From the NCBI RefSeq assembly GCF_002217355.1, contig NZ_MUHA01000001.1, forward strand, positions 164,333 to 228,332: 64,000 bases of DNA, in the 5' to 3' direction. Below, one piece after another: positions 42,760 through 51,158 of the stretch. A program made the position numbers and the translations under genes. Positions within the stretch are counted from its first letter, which is position 1; the number at the start of each line of letters is the position of its first letter. Origin of the DNA: Flavobacterium oncorhynchi. Its GTDB lineage: Bacteria > Bacteroidota > Bacteroidia > Flavobacteriales > Flavobacteriaceae. The notes below the pieces were generated by a model. The model saw only the letters and a list, made by a program, of their open reading frames with translations, was not told where the DNA came from and did not search any database.

Positions 42760-43683
42760 TTAGACGTTTTCAATTTCAAAAATCTCTTTTTGTATTTCTA
42801 CAGAGTACTCATTTGGTGAAATACTGCCACCAAAAGTTTTTGCATAAACCTTAGTGAATTCCGCTCCAAAATATAAAATAATGGCGGAATAATACACCCA
42901 GACCAATATTATAATTACGGAACCAGCTGCACCATATACGCTGGCAATTGTTGAATTTCCTAAATAAAGCCCAATCGCAAATTTACCAATCATAAATAAA
43001 ATTGCGGTGCAGGAAGCGCCAATAAAAGCATCTTTCCATTTGATAACTCCGTCAGGTAAAGTTCGGAATATAATTGCAAAAAGCAATGTAATACTCCCTA
43101 AAACAATTACTAAATTTATAATATAAAACAAGTAAACAGTAGTATCTGGCAAATAAAGCTTTAATCGCGCATTTAAAACGTCGAGTGTCGCATTGAGCAT
43201 TAGACTTACAAGCATTAAAAATCCAACAGTTACAATCATTGAAAATGACATTATTCTGTTTTGAATAAACTTTTTCAAACCTTTATTAGGTTTTGCCCGT
43301 AATCCCCAAATATAATTTATCGAACTCTGAATTTCGGCAAAAACTCCCGAAGCTCCAATTAACAGCATTATAACCCCAAAAATCGTTACAAATAAGTTGC
43401 TGTCTGATAATTGAACGTTTTTAATTGCTTCCTGAATTTGTACTGCAGCATTATTCCCAACCAACCTATTGATTTGACCATACAATTGCCCTGTAACAGC
43501 TTCTTCTCCAAAAAAAACGCCGCAAATAGTAATTATAATTATCAATAAAGGAGGTAATGCAAAAATGGTATAATACGATAATGCTGCGCTTAACTTTATA
43601 GCATTGTCATCATTAAATTCTAAAAATGTCGTTTTTAATAAATACCAGGATTTTGAAAATACATTTTGATTTTTCATCTGCAT
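42760..43683 (-). CDS. YihY/BrkB family inner membrane protein
   Basis: This protein of about 307 residues has six hydrophobic helices. The YihY/BrkB hallmarks are NAIKLSAALSYYTIFALPPLLIIII near the N-terminus, the LLIGASGVFAEIQSSINYIWGL segment, and KWKDAFIGASCTAILFMIGK. The family was once annotated as ribonuclease BN, but its function is not known. The longer in-frame start at 43713 is disfavoured because a TAAATTTG -7 element on the minus strand (43701-43708) lies between it and the ATG at 43683. Confidence 0.88.
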   Translation of the reverse strand: MQMKNQNVFSKSWYLLKTTFLEFNDDNAIKLSAALSYYTIFALPPLLIIIITICGVFFGEEAVTGQLYGQINRLVGNNAAVQIQEAIKNVQLSDSNLFVTIFGVIMLLIGASGVFAEIQSSINYIWGLRAKPNKGLKKFIQNRIMSFSMIVTVGFLMLVSLMLNATLDVLNARLKLYLPDTTVYLFYIINLVIVLGSITLLFAIIFRTLPDGVIKWKDAFIGASCTAILFMIGKFAIGLYLGNSTIASVYGAAGSVIIILVWVYYSAIILYFGAEFTKVYAKTFGGSISPNEYSVEIQKEIFEIENV

Positions 43684-43700
43684 ATTCTTTGAGATTCTCT

Positions 43701-43708
43701 CAAATTTA
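43701..43708 (-). promoter_or_regulatory. Predicted -7 promoter element of the YihY gene
   Basis: The minus-strand octamer TAAATTTG matches TAnnTTTG and lies 17 bp before the ATG at 43683. Confidence 0.45.
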
Positions 43709-43769
43709 AGCATTTATAAAAAAAAATCAATTCTTGTATTGTGATGGAATTTTATATTTTTTCCATGTC

Positions 43770-44444
43770 TCAGTTTGAAACTTTTTTAAATTCCTGATCG
43801 TAGCCTAGATTTTTAATTTTCAGAATATTTTTAAAATCTTTTCTTGTTGGTTTTATCAAATAAGAAAGCGAATCTATCATTTTTGCTTTTACAGCAGTAA
43901 CGGAATCCAATTTCTTTAAGTCATCTGGTAAGTAGATACTCTTAATTTTAAGAACATTCTTTTCTAGAGACATCATTTTTATTTTCCAAAAAACAGAATC
44001 TCTTGTACTTAAAACCAACTGCCCATTGATACGTTTTAGTCTCTGATTATACGACAACCTAAACAACGTATCTATCTCTTTTCTAGATAATTCAATTGAA
44101 TCTCCTTTTTTTAATACATCAAATTTATATTTTGTGTCCTTAGAAATTAATTTTCCATCAACAAGGTCAAATTCAGATTTTAAAGAATCTAGTTTTTGTT
44201 TGTGAATCCTGAATTTAAAATAATATTCCTTAGAAATTCTATAATCGTCAATTCTTAAAAGCGTAGAATCTGTGTTAATATATAATCCTTTAAATTTAGA
44301 AGGAAAACTATTTAGTTCAGAATCATTAATGGGTTGAGGATTCTCAAAACAAAATGCTAAACCTCCAGATTCTGCCGCCAAATCTGCTTTTTTACAAGAA
44401 ATACTCATTGAAACTATCGTTAAAAATAAAATCAACTTTTTCAT
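43770..44444 (-). CDS. Lipoprotein (224 aa), unknown function
   Basis: This protein has the lipoprotein signal MKKLILFLTIVSMSISCKKAD (lipobox SISC) followed by a soluble domain rich in Lys, Asp and Leu (LNSFPSKFKGLYINTDSTLLRIDDYRIS; later DLVDGKLISKDTKYKFDVLKKGDSIEL). No known family is recognised. It lies 8 bp after the TIGR02117-like gene on the same strand, so both probably belong to one transcript. It is expected in the periplasm, anchored to a membrane. Confidence 0.65.
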   Translation of the reverse strand: MKKLILFLTIVSMSISCKKADLAAESGGLAFCFENPQPINDSELNSFPSKFKGLYINTDSTLLRIDDYRISKEYYFKFRIHKQKLDSLKSEFDLVDGKLISKDTKYKFDVLKKGDSIELSRKEIDTLFRLSYNQRLKRINGQLVLSTRDSVFWKIKMMSLEKNVLKIKSIYLPDDLKKLDSVTAVKAKMIDSLSYLIKPTRKDFKNILKIKNLGYDQEFKKVSN

Positions 44445-44452
44445 ATCTGTAA

Positions 44453-45130
44453 TTATTTATAATGACAAAAAATTCCTTTATCGTAAACCGTCCATAAACT
44501 CGCTTTTTGATTTGCGGCTTTCAAAGCACAGTTTGCCCAAGTATTACAGGTGTAAAAAAGACTGTAACTTCCTTTCGCTTCATAAAAGGCATCTTTTTTT
44601 CCGTAGCTGTGACCTTCAATCCATTCTGGTTTTGATGGATTATCGAAACTTTCAGAAATATAAGCAACCAAGTTTTGATAATTTTCTTTTGAAATCAAAA
44701 TACGTTTGCAGTCTTCTCCTTCTTGTAATTGCTTATAAAATGTAGTATGTACAGCGGATGAACTCACTCCAAACGCAGCCTTCAATGCTGTGCTTGCTTT
44801 TAAGTCAGACCATTCTGGTGTGTCGAGATAAAAACCTTTGTCGCCCCAGCCAAAAGCGATAAAATTCATTATTGAATCTTTTGATTGGGTTTGATTGAAT
44901 TGAATTTCATTTCGCCAATCTTTAATTTCATTTTTTATCGGAACGACAATATCGGTATGAACGCCGTTTGAAAGAATATAAATTGGAATCGCATTTTCTT
45001 CTTCAACTTTTGCAACATCTGAATTCACTGTGATTTTCGAAATAATTAAAACTGATGAAATGTACAAAGCCAGAAAAGTAAAAATTCCGAAAAGTGTCCA
45101 GCCTAGAAATTTGAAAGTTTTTTTTAGCAT
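44453..45130 (-). CDS. TIGR02117 (DUF2459) family protein
   Basis: This 225-residue protein has one N-terminal membrane helix (LGWTLFGIFTFLALYISSVLI) followed by the conserved IYILSNGVHTDIVVPI core, FIAFGWGDKGFYLDTPEWSDL, HTTFYKQLQEGEDC and LFYTCNTWANCALKAA. These match the TIGR02117/DUF2459 family, whose Cys and His residues (HTDIV, YTCNTW) hint at a thiol-based hydrolase. The function is not established. It is cotranscribed with the lipoprotein gene 8 bp downstream. Confidence 0.85.
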   Translation of the reverse strand: MLKKTFKFLGWTLFGIFTFLALYISSVLIISKITVNSDVAKVEEENAIPIYILSNGVHTDIVVPIKNEIKDWRNEIQFNQTQSKDSIMNFIAFGWGDKGFYLDTPEWSDLKASTALKAAFGVSSSAVHTTFYKQLQEGEDCKRILISKENYQNLVAYISESFDNPSKPEWIEGHSYGKKDAFYEAKGSYSLFYTCNTWANCALKAANQKASLWTVYDKGIFCHYK

Positions 45131-45233
45131 TTTGATTGATTGGTTTTAGATTAGTAATTGGTTAATTTTTCTCTAACCAATTTTTGAGCCAAATTTTTTC
45201 AAGTTGCTAATTCATTTGCGAAATGGCACACGG

Positions 45234-45280
45234 ATTTTACTGATTCGCTTTCGCGAAAGCGCGGATTTGAACGGATTTTA
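45234..45280. repeat. CGGATTT-flanked 16-bp palindrome repeat
   Basis: The perfect 16-bp palindrome CGCTTTCGCGAAAGCG (45246-45261) is flanked by CGGATTTTACTGATT and CGGATTTGAACGGATTT, a composition that recurs in Bacteroidota intergenic repeats. It forms the left part of a repeat-filled gap between the TIGR02117 gene and ychF (45131-45513). Confidence 0.55.
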
Positions 45281-45307
45281 AAAAAAAACTACAACGCAAA
45301 AGTACAG

Positions 45308-45413
45308 TTTGTCATTTCGACGAAGGAGAAATCTCCGCTAGAAACTCGACAAAGATTGGCGATTTTCGTTGCGGAGCTACTTGCGAAGATTTCTCCTTCG
45401 TCGAAATGACATA
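45308..45413. repeat. GTCATTTCGACG inverted repeat, copy 1
   Basis: The arms GTCATTTCGACGAAGGAGAA... (45311-45334) and their exact reverse complement (45387-45410) are 24 bp long with no mismatches, around a core of about 52 bp that contains a second inner pair CTCCGC/GCGGAG. A second copy with the same arms and a different core lies at 61519-61608. Confidence 0.85.
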
Positions 45414-45440
45414 CTTTGTGAATATTAACTTTTAGGCACA

Positions 45441-45470
45441 AAAAAACTGCTGAATCTCTCCAGCAGTTTT
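45441..45470 (-). terminator. Rho-independent terminator of ychF
   Basis: AAAACTGCTG and CAGCAGTTTT are separated by 8 bp. On the minus strand the hairpin is followed by T residues. It lies 44 bp after the ychF stop. Confidence 0.82.
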
Positions 45471-45513
45471 AGTCTATTCTCTTTCTTCTTTATTCTTTTC
45501 TTTAATAAAAAAA

Positions 45514-46608
45514 TTAAACGTTGAAACGGAAGTGCATTACATCTCCATCTTTCACCACATATTCTTTTCCTTCAACTTTAAATTTTCCAGCTTCTTTTGC
45601 TTTTGCTTCAGAACCGTATTGAACGTAATCTTCGTATGAAATCACTTCGGCACGGATGAACCCTTTTTCAAAATCAGTATGGATAACTCCAGCAGCTTGT
45701 GGTGCTGTAGCTCCAATATTGATTGTCCAAGCACGAACTTCTTTTACACCAGCGGTAAAGTAAGTTTGCTGCTTTAATAATTTGTAAGCTGCACGAATTA
45801 AAACTGATGCTCCCGGCTCAGTTAATCCCATATCTTCTAGAAAAACTTGACGCTCTTCGTAGCTTTCTAATTCTGTAATATCTGCCTCTGCGCCTACTGA
45901 AAGAATAATAACTTCAGCTTCTTCGTCTTTTACTAATTCGCGAACTTGATCAACATATTTGTTTCCGTTTACTGCTGAACTTTCGTCAACATTACAAACG
46001 TATAAAACTGGTTTTGCAGTAATTAATTGAAAAGCTTCCATAAGAACTTCTTCATCATTGTTTTGAGGAATAATTGTTCTTGCAGATTTTGCTTGCAATA
46101 ATGCTTCTCTAATTCTGTTTAACAAAGCTTCTTCAGTTTGAGCTTCTTTGTTTCCAGTTTTAGCTGCACGTTTTACTTTTTCTAAACGTTTTTCGATCGT
46201 TTCTAAATCTTTTAACTGTAACTCGATATCGATAGTTTCTTTGTCACGAATTGGATTTACATTTCCGTCAACGTGTACAATATTATCATTATCAAAACAA
46301 CGCAAAACGTGAATAATTGCATTACACTCTCTAATGTTTCCTAAAAACTGATTTCCAAGACCTTCACCTTTACTTGCACCTTTTACCAAACCTGCAATAT
46401 CTACGATATCCACCGTTGCCATTTGTACACGCTCTGGTTTTACCAATTCTTCCAATTTATTGATTCTTGGATCTGGAACGTTTACAACACCAATATTAGG
46501 TTCGATTGTACAAAACGGAAAGTTGGCACTTTGCGCTTTTGCATTAGATAAACAATTAAATAATGTTGATTTTCCAACATTTGGTAATCCTACAATTCCT
46601 GCTTTCAT
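45514..46608 (-). CDS. ychF: Redox-regulated ATPase/GTPase YchF (Obg-like)
   Basis: This 364-residue translation-linked P-loop protein has G1 GLPNVGKSTLFNCLS (residues 7-21), switch regions around NFPFCTIEPNIG, G3 DIAGLVKGASKGEGLGNQFL, an altered G4 typical of OLA1/YchF (YVCNVDE, giving ATP preference), and a C-terminal TGS-like domain ending DGDVMHFRFNV. YchF binds the ribosome and ATP and influences oxidative stress responses. Family and length are normal. Its terminator lies in the downstream repeat-rich gap. Confidence 0.95.
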   Translation of the reverse strand: MKAGIVGLPNVGKSTLFNCLSNAKAQSANFPFCTIEPNIGVVNVPDPRINKLEELVKPERVQMATVDIVDIAGLVKGASKGEGLGNQFLGNIRECNAIIHVLRCFDNDNIVHVDGNVNPIRDKETIDIELQLKDLETIEKRLEKVKRAAKTGNKEAQTEEALLNRIREALLQAKSARTIIPQNNDEEVLMEAFQLITAKPVLYVCNVDESSAVNGNKYVDQVRELVKDEEAEVIILSVGAEADITELESYEERQVFLEDMGLTEPGASVLIRAAYKLLKQQTYFTAGVKEVRAWTINIGATAPQAAGVIHTDFEKGFIRAEVISYEDYVQYGSEAKAKEAGKFKVEGKEYVVKDGDVMHFRFNV

Positions 46609-46870
46609 CTGTTGTTTCTATTTATTTTTAGTAGACTCCAAATTTCTGGAGTCAAGCCACTAAGCAGTATTACTTAATGGATTATAATTTTAAGTTTTTC
46701 TTTCTCTTTATGCCAAAATGATATTTTTGGACTTTAAAATTTTGCAAATATAAGATTTAATAGCTCTTAAGCGAAGTAAAAATGTTTATTAATAAAATTA
46801 CTTTTATTCAGCAGCATTTTTTTTTTCAAAACTCGAGAAATCATGCTTCTAAATAATAATTTTACACAAA
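46609..46870. other. Intergenic gap upstream of ychF, no gene recognised
   Basis: This AT-rich sequence of about 260 bp contains the ychF promoter region and short dyads only (for example GACTCCAAATTTCTGGAGTC at 46635-46654, a 7-bp arm hairpin). No ORF or RNA fold of note was seen. It ends at the terminator of the carboxypeptidase-like domain gene. Confidence 0.45.
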
Positions 46871-46898
46871 AAAATCCTGAATAAACTTCAGGATTTTT
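46871..46898 (-). terminator. Terminator of the carboxypeptidase-like domain protein gene
   Basis: AAAATCCTGAA (46871-46881) pairs with TTCAGGATTTT (46887-46897), with A runs on the left and T runs on the right, so it works in either direction. The same 11-bp stem occurs at 48204-48232. Confidence 0.85.
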
Positions 46899-46917
46899 TT
46901 TGTTATTTTAATCAAAA

Positions 46918-48081
46918 CTACATTTTAAACTCTAAGGAACTTACAATTGCCTTTTCTTCATCTGTAGCTGTTAATCCTGAAATATCCCAGTAATTGGTCA
47001 GGATTTTATTCTTTTTATTAAAAAGCGATTTCTCTTTAAAAACATCACTTTCCCTATAAGTAAAATTTTGTTTATTAAAACTTGTTGTTGTAAAACTGTT
47101 ACGCACTTGAATATTTTTAACTGCATCTTTTAAAATAAGATTATAAGCTATTTCTTCGTTTGAGCTCAACAAATAATAATTCTTGCCATCAAATCTATAA
47201 TCTACTTTTACAAATGATCTTGTAATATTTTTTGAATTTATAGTCGTCTTTTCTTCCAATTTGTCAATATTTTTCGGAGTTGCATCAATTGTAAACTCTA
47301 GAATAAGTTTCTTTTCTGGATCGTAAATAATTTCAAAACTATCAATTGCTTCTTTTGCTTTCTCCAAAGGTGTAACTGTCATAACATAGTAATCTTTATT
47401 CTTGGAATGACCTTTTATAATAAAATCGTATTCCTTTTTTGCTTTTGAACTTAAAAGCAGTTCAAAATATTTTAAGTTCGAATAATTTTCCATGATATTA
47501 TTCAAATTATAACCTTTTAAATCTGCACTTACATCTGTATCTAATATCCCATAAGATCTGTTTTGTTCTACCAAAAGTGTTGTTTCTGCTTTTTTTTGAT
47601 TTCCAACGAATTGAAAATTAACAAGCCCGTCATTATAATAAGAATACTGGTTATCGAGCATAAAAAACTCTCTTACATATACTTTTAGCCTATAAGATGC
47701 GGCCAGCATATGTACAGAATTAGAAACTATTTTTTGAAGTACTTTTTGAGGTGATTGTTTAGACAAAACAACTTCATCTAGTTTATTATTCTTACTGCTT
47801 AGATAAACTACAAAATTACTTTCTTTTAAGGAAGCCCATCGAATAGTTAAACTCTCATAATTAGTTTCAGAAACCTGTATATTAGATCCTCCGCTTAACA
47901 CAAAAACAGCTTTGCCATCTTTATTAGTTAACAAAATCTGTTTGGTTTTCAAAACAACAATCGTTGCATTTTCGATAGGTAACTGCGTTTCTATATCTTT
48001 TACAACTATAGAATGCTCTTCGTTTTGTGCAGAAATACTAGTACCGAATAACACAATACATAGAAGTATAATTTTCCTCAT
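46918..48081 (-). CDS. Exported carboxypeptidase-like (CarboxypepD_reg) domain protein
   Basis: This protein of about 387 residues has a signal peptide (RKIILLCIVLFGTSISAQNEE) and a small beta-sandwich of the carboxypeptidase regulatory type (HSIVVKDIETQLPIENATIVVLKTKQILLTNKDGKAVFVL), followed by a long beta-rich domain of unknown type. The N-terminal domain is common in Bacteroidota outer membrane proteins, including TonB-dependent transporters, but no barrel or plug is present here. It is likely a periplasmic or outer-membrane-associated protein. The start at 48081 is chosen from the signal peptide; the frame is open to 48141. Confidence 0.75.
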   Translation of the reverse strand: MRKIILLCIVLFGTSISAQNEEHSIVVKDIETQLPIENATIVVLKTKQILLTNKDGKAVFVLSGGSNIQVSETNYESLTIRWASLKESNFVVYLSSKNNKLDEVVLSKQSPQKVLQKIVSNSVHMLAASYRLKVYVREFFMLDNQYSYYNDGLVNFQFVGNQKKAETTLLVEQNRSYGILDTDVSADLKGYNLNNIMENYSNLKYFELLLSSKAKKEYDFIIKGHSKNKDYYVMTVTPLEKAKEAIDSFEIIYDPEKKLILEFTIDATPKNIDKLEEKTTINSKNITRSFVKVDYRFDGKNYYLLSSNEEIAYNLILKDAVKNIQVRNSFTTTSFNKQNFTYRESDVFKEKSLFNKKNKILTNYWDISGLTATDEEKAIVSSLEFKM

Positions 48082-48203
48082 AGGCAATCTTAAATTTTCA
48101 ACTAAAGTATTAATTTTATTCTTACAAATTAAGAAAACCAAAAATCAAAATACTAAAAACCAACAAAATAGCCTCTTCACAAAACCTTAAATTTTGAGCA
48201 AAA

Positions 48204-48232
48204 AAAATCCTGAACATAATATTCAGGATTTT
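48204..48232 (-). terminator. Terminator of the ferredoxin gene
   Basis: AAAATCCTGAA (48204-48214) pairs with TTCAGGATTTT (48222-48232), with poly-A on the outer left side, which becomes the T-tract on the minus strand. It has the same stem as the terminator at 46871-46898. Confidence 0.8.
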
Positions 48233-48256
48233 CTTTTTATCATTTATTCAGAAAGA

Positions 48257-48610
48257 TTATTCATCTCCATGTAAAAACGCTTGTCTGTTTAACAAGGTTT
48301 CTTCATCTTCTACATGATTATCATCTGGTACACAACAATCAACAGGACATACAGCAGCACATTGAGGTTCATCATGAAAACCTTTACATTCTGTACATTT
48401 TCCTGGAACAATATAATAGATTTCGTCAGAAATTGGAGTTTGTGCATCTTCTGCATCAACTTCAGTTCCGTCTGGTAAAATTACTTTTCCTGAAAGACTA
48501 GTTCCGTCTTTGTATCTCCAATCATCAGCTCCTTCATAAATTGCTGTATTTGGGCATTCTGGTTCACAAGCCCCACAATTAATACATTCGTCTGTTATAA
48601 TTATTGCCAT
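48257..48610 (-). CDS. 2[4Fe-4S] ferredoxin
   Basis: This 117-residue electron carrier has two cluster motifs: [19 protein letters not shown] (C-x2-C-x2-C-x3-C-P) near the N-terminus, and a second one with [21 protein letters not shown], where an insertion separates the second and third cysteines. The pattern is that of the Bacteroidota-type 4Fe-4S dicluster ferredoxin. It carries low-potential electrons in the cytoplasm, possibly to the acyl-CoA reductase encoded divergently, although that link is inference from location only. Confidence 0.93.
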   Translation of the reverse strand: MAIIITDECINCGACEPECPNTAIYEGADDWRYKDGTSLSGKVILPDGTEVDAEDAQTPISDEIYYIVPGKCTECKGFHDEPQCAAVCPVDCCVPDDNHVEDEETLLNRQAFLHGDE

Positions 48611-48700
48611 TTTATTCTTGATTACGAGTTAAAAGTTATCAGATTCCCATTAAAAATGTCAAACATTTTATTCGGCTTTGCCTTATAACTTAATATAGCT

Positions 48701-48708
48701 TATTTTTG
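48701..48708 (+). promoter_or_regulatory. Predicted promoter of the acyl-CoA reductase gene
   Basis: TATTTTTG matches TAnnTTTG, and a TTG (48678-48680) lies 20 bp upstream as the -33 element, so both halves of the Bacteroidota consensus are present. The start codon is 39 bp downstream. The divergent ferredoxin gene starts about 90 bp away. Confidence 0.6.
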
Positions 48709-48746
48709 TGCAAAATTACAATCAAAACCTTTCATAAACAAACATT

Positions 48747-49820
48747 ATGACATTAGAAACAAAAAAAAGTGTTTTTGTTGAATTAGGAAAATTTTTAAGT
48801 CAGTTTTCTGAAAAGGAATCCGTGAAAAAATCTGACGTTTTATACAATGAAGCTTTTTTTGATGATTTTGAAAAACTAATAACTTTATCACAATCTCACA
48901 ATGGCTGGTATACTCCTGAACAGGTTTTCTTTGCCATAAAATCATGGGCAGATGCTTTAACGGAAGAAAACATTGATAAATGGTTTTCAAATTATTCGTC
49001 TGAGTTTGCTCAAAGCGATAAAAAAGAAAAGACTGTTGCCTTAATTCTAGCCGGAAATATTCCGTTAGTTGGTTTTCATGATTTTTTATCTGTTATAATA
49101 ACTGGAAACAGAGCCTTAATAAAAACATCTTCTAATGACCAGCATTTATTGCCGTTTTTGGCAAAGTACTTAATTGCTGTTGATGAAAATTTAAAAGATA
49201 AGATCACTTTTGTTGAAGGAAAATTAGAAAATTTTGATGCTGTAATTGCTACAGGAAGTAACAATACAGCACGATATTTTGAATATTATTTTAAAGACAA
49301 ACCTTCAATCATCAGAAAAAACAGAAATTCGGCTGCGATACTAAACGGAAAAGAAACTCATGAAGAATTAGAAGCTCTTGGCGAAGATATTTTTAGATAT
49401 TTTGGTTTAGGATGCCGAAATGTTTCTAAACTTTTTGTACCAAAAGGCTATTCATTTGATGCGTTTTTTCAAGCTGTTTTTAAATATCAGGATGTTATTC
49501 ATTATGAAAAATACGCTAATAATTACGATTACAACAAAGCGGTTTTTTTAATGAGTAATTTTAAATTGCTTGATAATGGCTTTTTGACCCTGAAAGAAGA
49601 TTCTAGTTATGCCTCACCTATTTCGAGCGTTTTTTATGAATATTATGAAGATCTTGAAAGTTTACAAACTCGTCTTGAAGCAGACGAAGAGCAAATACAA
49701 TGTATTGTAAGCAATAATTTGATTAAAAACAGTACTGCATTTGGTCAAACTCAAAATCCGCAATTGTGGGATTATGCAGATAACGTTGATACTATAACGT
49801 TTTTGTTAACAACAAAGTAA
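48747..49820 (+). CDS. Acyl-CoA reductase family protein (LuxC-like)
   Basis: This 357-residue protein has LuxC/acyl-CoA reductase segments: VALILAGNIPLVGFHDFLSVIITGNRALIKTSS (N-terminal nucleotide-binding region, about residues 92-124), VIATGSNNTARYFEYYF, the KNRNSAAILNG loop, and the catalytic-cysteine region FGLGCRNVSKLFVPKGY with Cys near residue 228. It reduces acyl-CoA to aldehyde, but the acyl substrate cannot be read. A ferredoxin gene is divergent, and serC-serA follow on the same strand, a linkage I recall from other flavobacteria. Confidence 0.88.
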   Translation: MTLETKKSVFVELGKFLSQFSEKESVKKSDVLYNEAFFDDFEKLITLSQSHNGWYTPEQVFFAIKSWADALTEENIDKWFSNYSSEFAQSDKKEKTVALILAGNIPLVGFHDFLSVIITGNRALIKTSSNDQHLLPFLAKYLIAVDENLKDKITFVEGKLENFDAVIATGSNNTARYFEYYFKDKPSIIRKNRNSAAILNGKETHEELEALGEDIFRYFGLGCRNVSKLFVPKGYSFDAFFQAVFKYQDVIHYEKYANNYDYNKAVFLMSNFKLLDNGFLTLKEDSSYASPISSVFYEYYEDLESLQTRLEADEEQIQCIVSNNLIKNSTAFGQTQNPQLWDYADNVDTITFLLTTK

Positions 49821-49912
49821 TAAAATGTTCAAATATTTCGAATAATTTATCGCTTTTTCAGCTCCTATTGCCGAAATTTGCGTCTTTAAAATTTCGACTA
49901 TTAACAACAACC

Positions 49913-50983
49913 ATGAAAAAACACAACTACAGCGCAGGACCAAGTATTTTACCTCAGGAAGTTTTTGAGAAGGCATCAAAAGCAGTTTTAAATTTTAATG
50001 ATTCAGGATTATCGATTCTTGAAATTTCACACCGAAGCAAAGATTTCGTTGCTGTAATGGATGAAGCTCGTTCGCTTGCTTTAGAATTATTAGGACTTCA
50101 AGGAAAAGGATATCAAGCCTTATTTTTACAAGGTGGTGCAAGTACAGCATTCTTAATGGCTCCTTACAACTTGATGAAAGAAAATGGAAAAGCGGCTTAT
50201 TTAGATTCAGGAACTTGGGCAGCAGCAGCTATTAAAGAAGCTAAGTTTTTTGGAGAAACTGTTATCGTAGGATCTTCGAAAGAAGAAAATTACAATCATA
50301 TTCCAAAAGGATACGAAATACCATCTGATGCAGATTATTTTCACTGCACAAGTAATAATACCATTTTTGGAACTCAAATGAAAGACTTTCCAGCAACTAA
50401 AGTTCCTGTTGTCTGCGATATGAGTTCTGATATTTTTTCACGTCAATTAGATTTCTCAAAATTTGATTTAATTTATGCTGGAGCTCAAAAAAACATGGGA
50501 CCTGCAGGAACTACATTGGTAGTAATTAAAGAAGAAATTTTAGAAAAAAACGGAAGAACAATTCCTAGTATGTTAGATTATGCTAAACATATTAAAGCAG
50601 AAAGTATGTACAATACTCCTCCTGTTTTTGCTGTATATGTTTCGTTATTAACTTTACAATGGATTAAAGAAAAAGGTGGAATAGCTGCTGTTGAAAAACT
50701 AAATGACGCAAAAGCTGATTTACTTTATGCTGAAATCGACAGAAACCCATTATTTAAAGGTGCAGCTGCTGTAGAAGATCGTTCAAAAATGAATGTAACT
50801 TTCTTATTGAACAATGCTGATCACACTGCAGCATTTGATGCTTTATGGAAAGAAGCAGGAATTTCTGGATTACCAGGACATCGTTCTGTTGGTGGTTATA
50901 GAGCTTCTATCTACAATGCTATGCCAATTGAAAGTGTTCAGGTTTTAGTTGATGTAATGAAAGCATTAGAAAGCAAAGTTTAA
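49913..50983 (+). CDS. serC: Phosphoserine aminotransferase
   Basis: This protein of about 356 residues converts 3-phosphohydroxypyruvate to phosphoserine using glutamate. It starts KKHNYSAGPSILPQEVFEKA, the SerC signature. It shows the QGGASTAFLMAPYNL loop and the PLP lysine in YAGAQKNMGPAGTTLVVI, and ends with the phosphate-binding GLPGHRSVGGYRASIYNAM. The start at 49913 (ATG) fits the family; the frame is open to 49868. Together with serA downstream it supplies serine, which cysE and cysM elsewhere in the window use for cysteine. Confidence 0.95.
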   Translation: MKKHNYSAGPSILPQEVFEKASKAVLNFNDSGLSILEISHRSKDFVAVMDEARSLALELLGLQGKGYQALFLQGGASTAFLMAPYNLMKENGKAAYLDSGTWAAAAIKEAKFFGETVIVGSSKEENYNHIPKGYEIPSDADYFHCTSNNTIFGTQMKDFPATKVPVVCDMSSDIFSRQLDFSKFDLIYAGAQKNMGPAGTTLVVIKEEILEKNGRTIPSMLDYAKHIKAESMYNTPPVFAVYVSLLTLQWIKEKGGIAAVEKLNDAKADLLYAEIDRNPLFKGAAAVEDRSKMNVTFLLNNADHTAAFDALWKEAGISGLPGHRSVGGYRASIYNAMPIESVQVLVDVMKALESKV

Positions 50984-51146
50984 CTGGTTTAATCGTTTAT
51001 ACGGTTAATCGTTAATTTGATTAACTGTTTAATTTCTTCCAGCTAACTTAAATATCAAAAAAAAGAAAAAATTATAATATTGGTTCATCGATTAAACAAT
51101 TAAACGTATAAACGATTAAATAGTTAAATCGATTAACCAAATAAAC
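50984..51146. repeat. TTTAATCG-type inverted repeat, copy 2 (between serC and serA)
   Basis: The left arm (50984-51034, GGTTTAATCGTTTATACGG...) and right arm (51080-51146, ...CGTATAAACGATTAAATAG... and GATTAACCAAATAAAC) contain complementary pieces such as AATCGTTTATACG / CGTATAAACGATT. Together they fill the gap between serC and serA. The same kind of units appear at 19231-19300. If transcribed, this would place a long hairpin between the two serine genes. Confidence 0.78.
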
Positions 51147-51158
51147 AATAAACACACA

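Noticed and set aside
50984..51146. CRISPR array between serC and serA
   Set aside because: The units are short, irregular and inverted, without constant repeats and unique spacers, and no cas genes are nearby.
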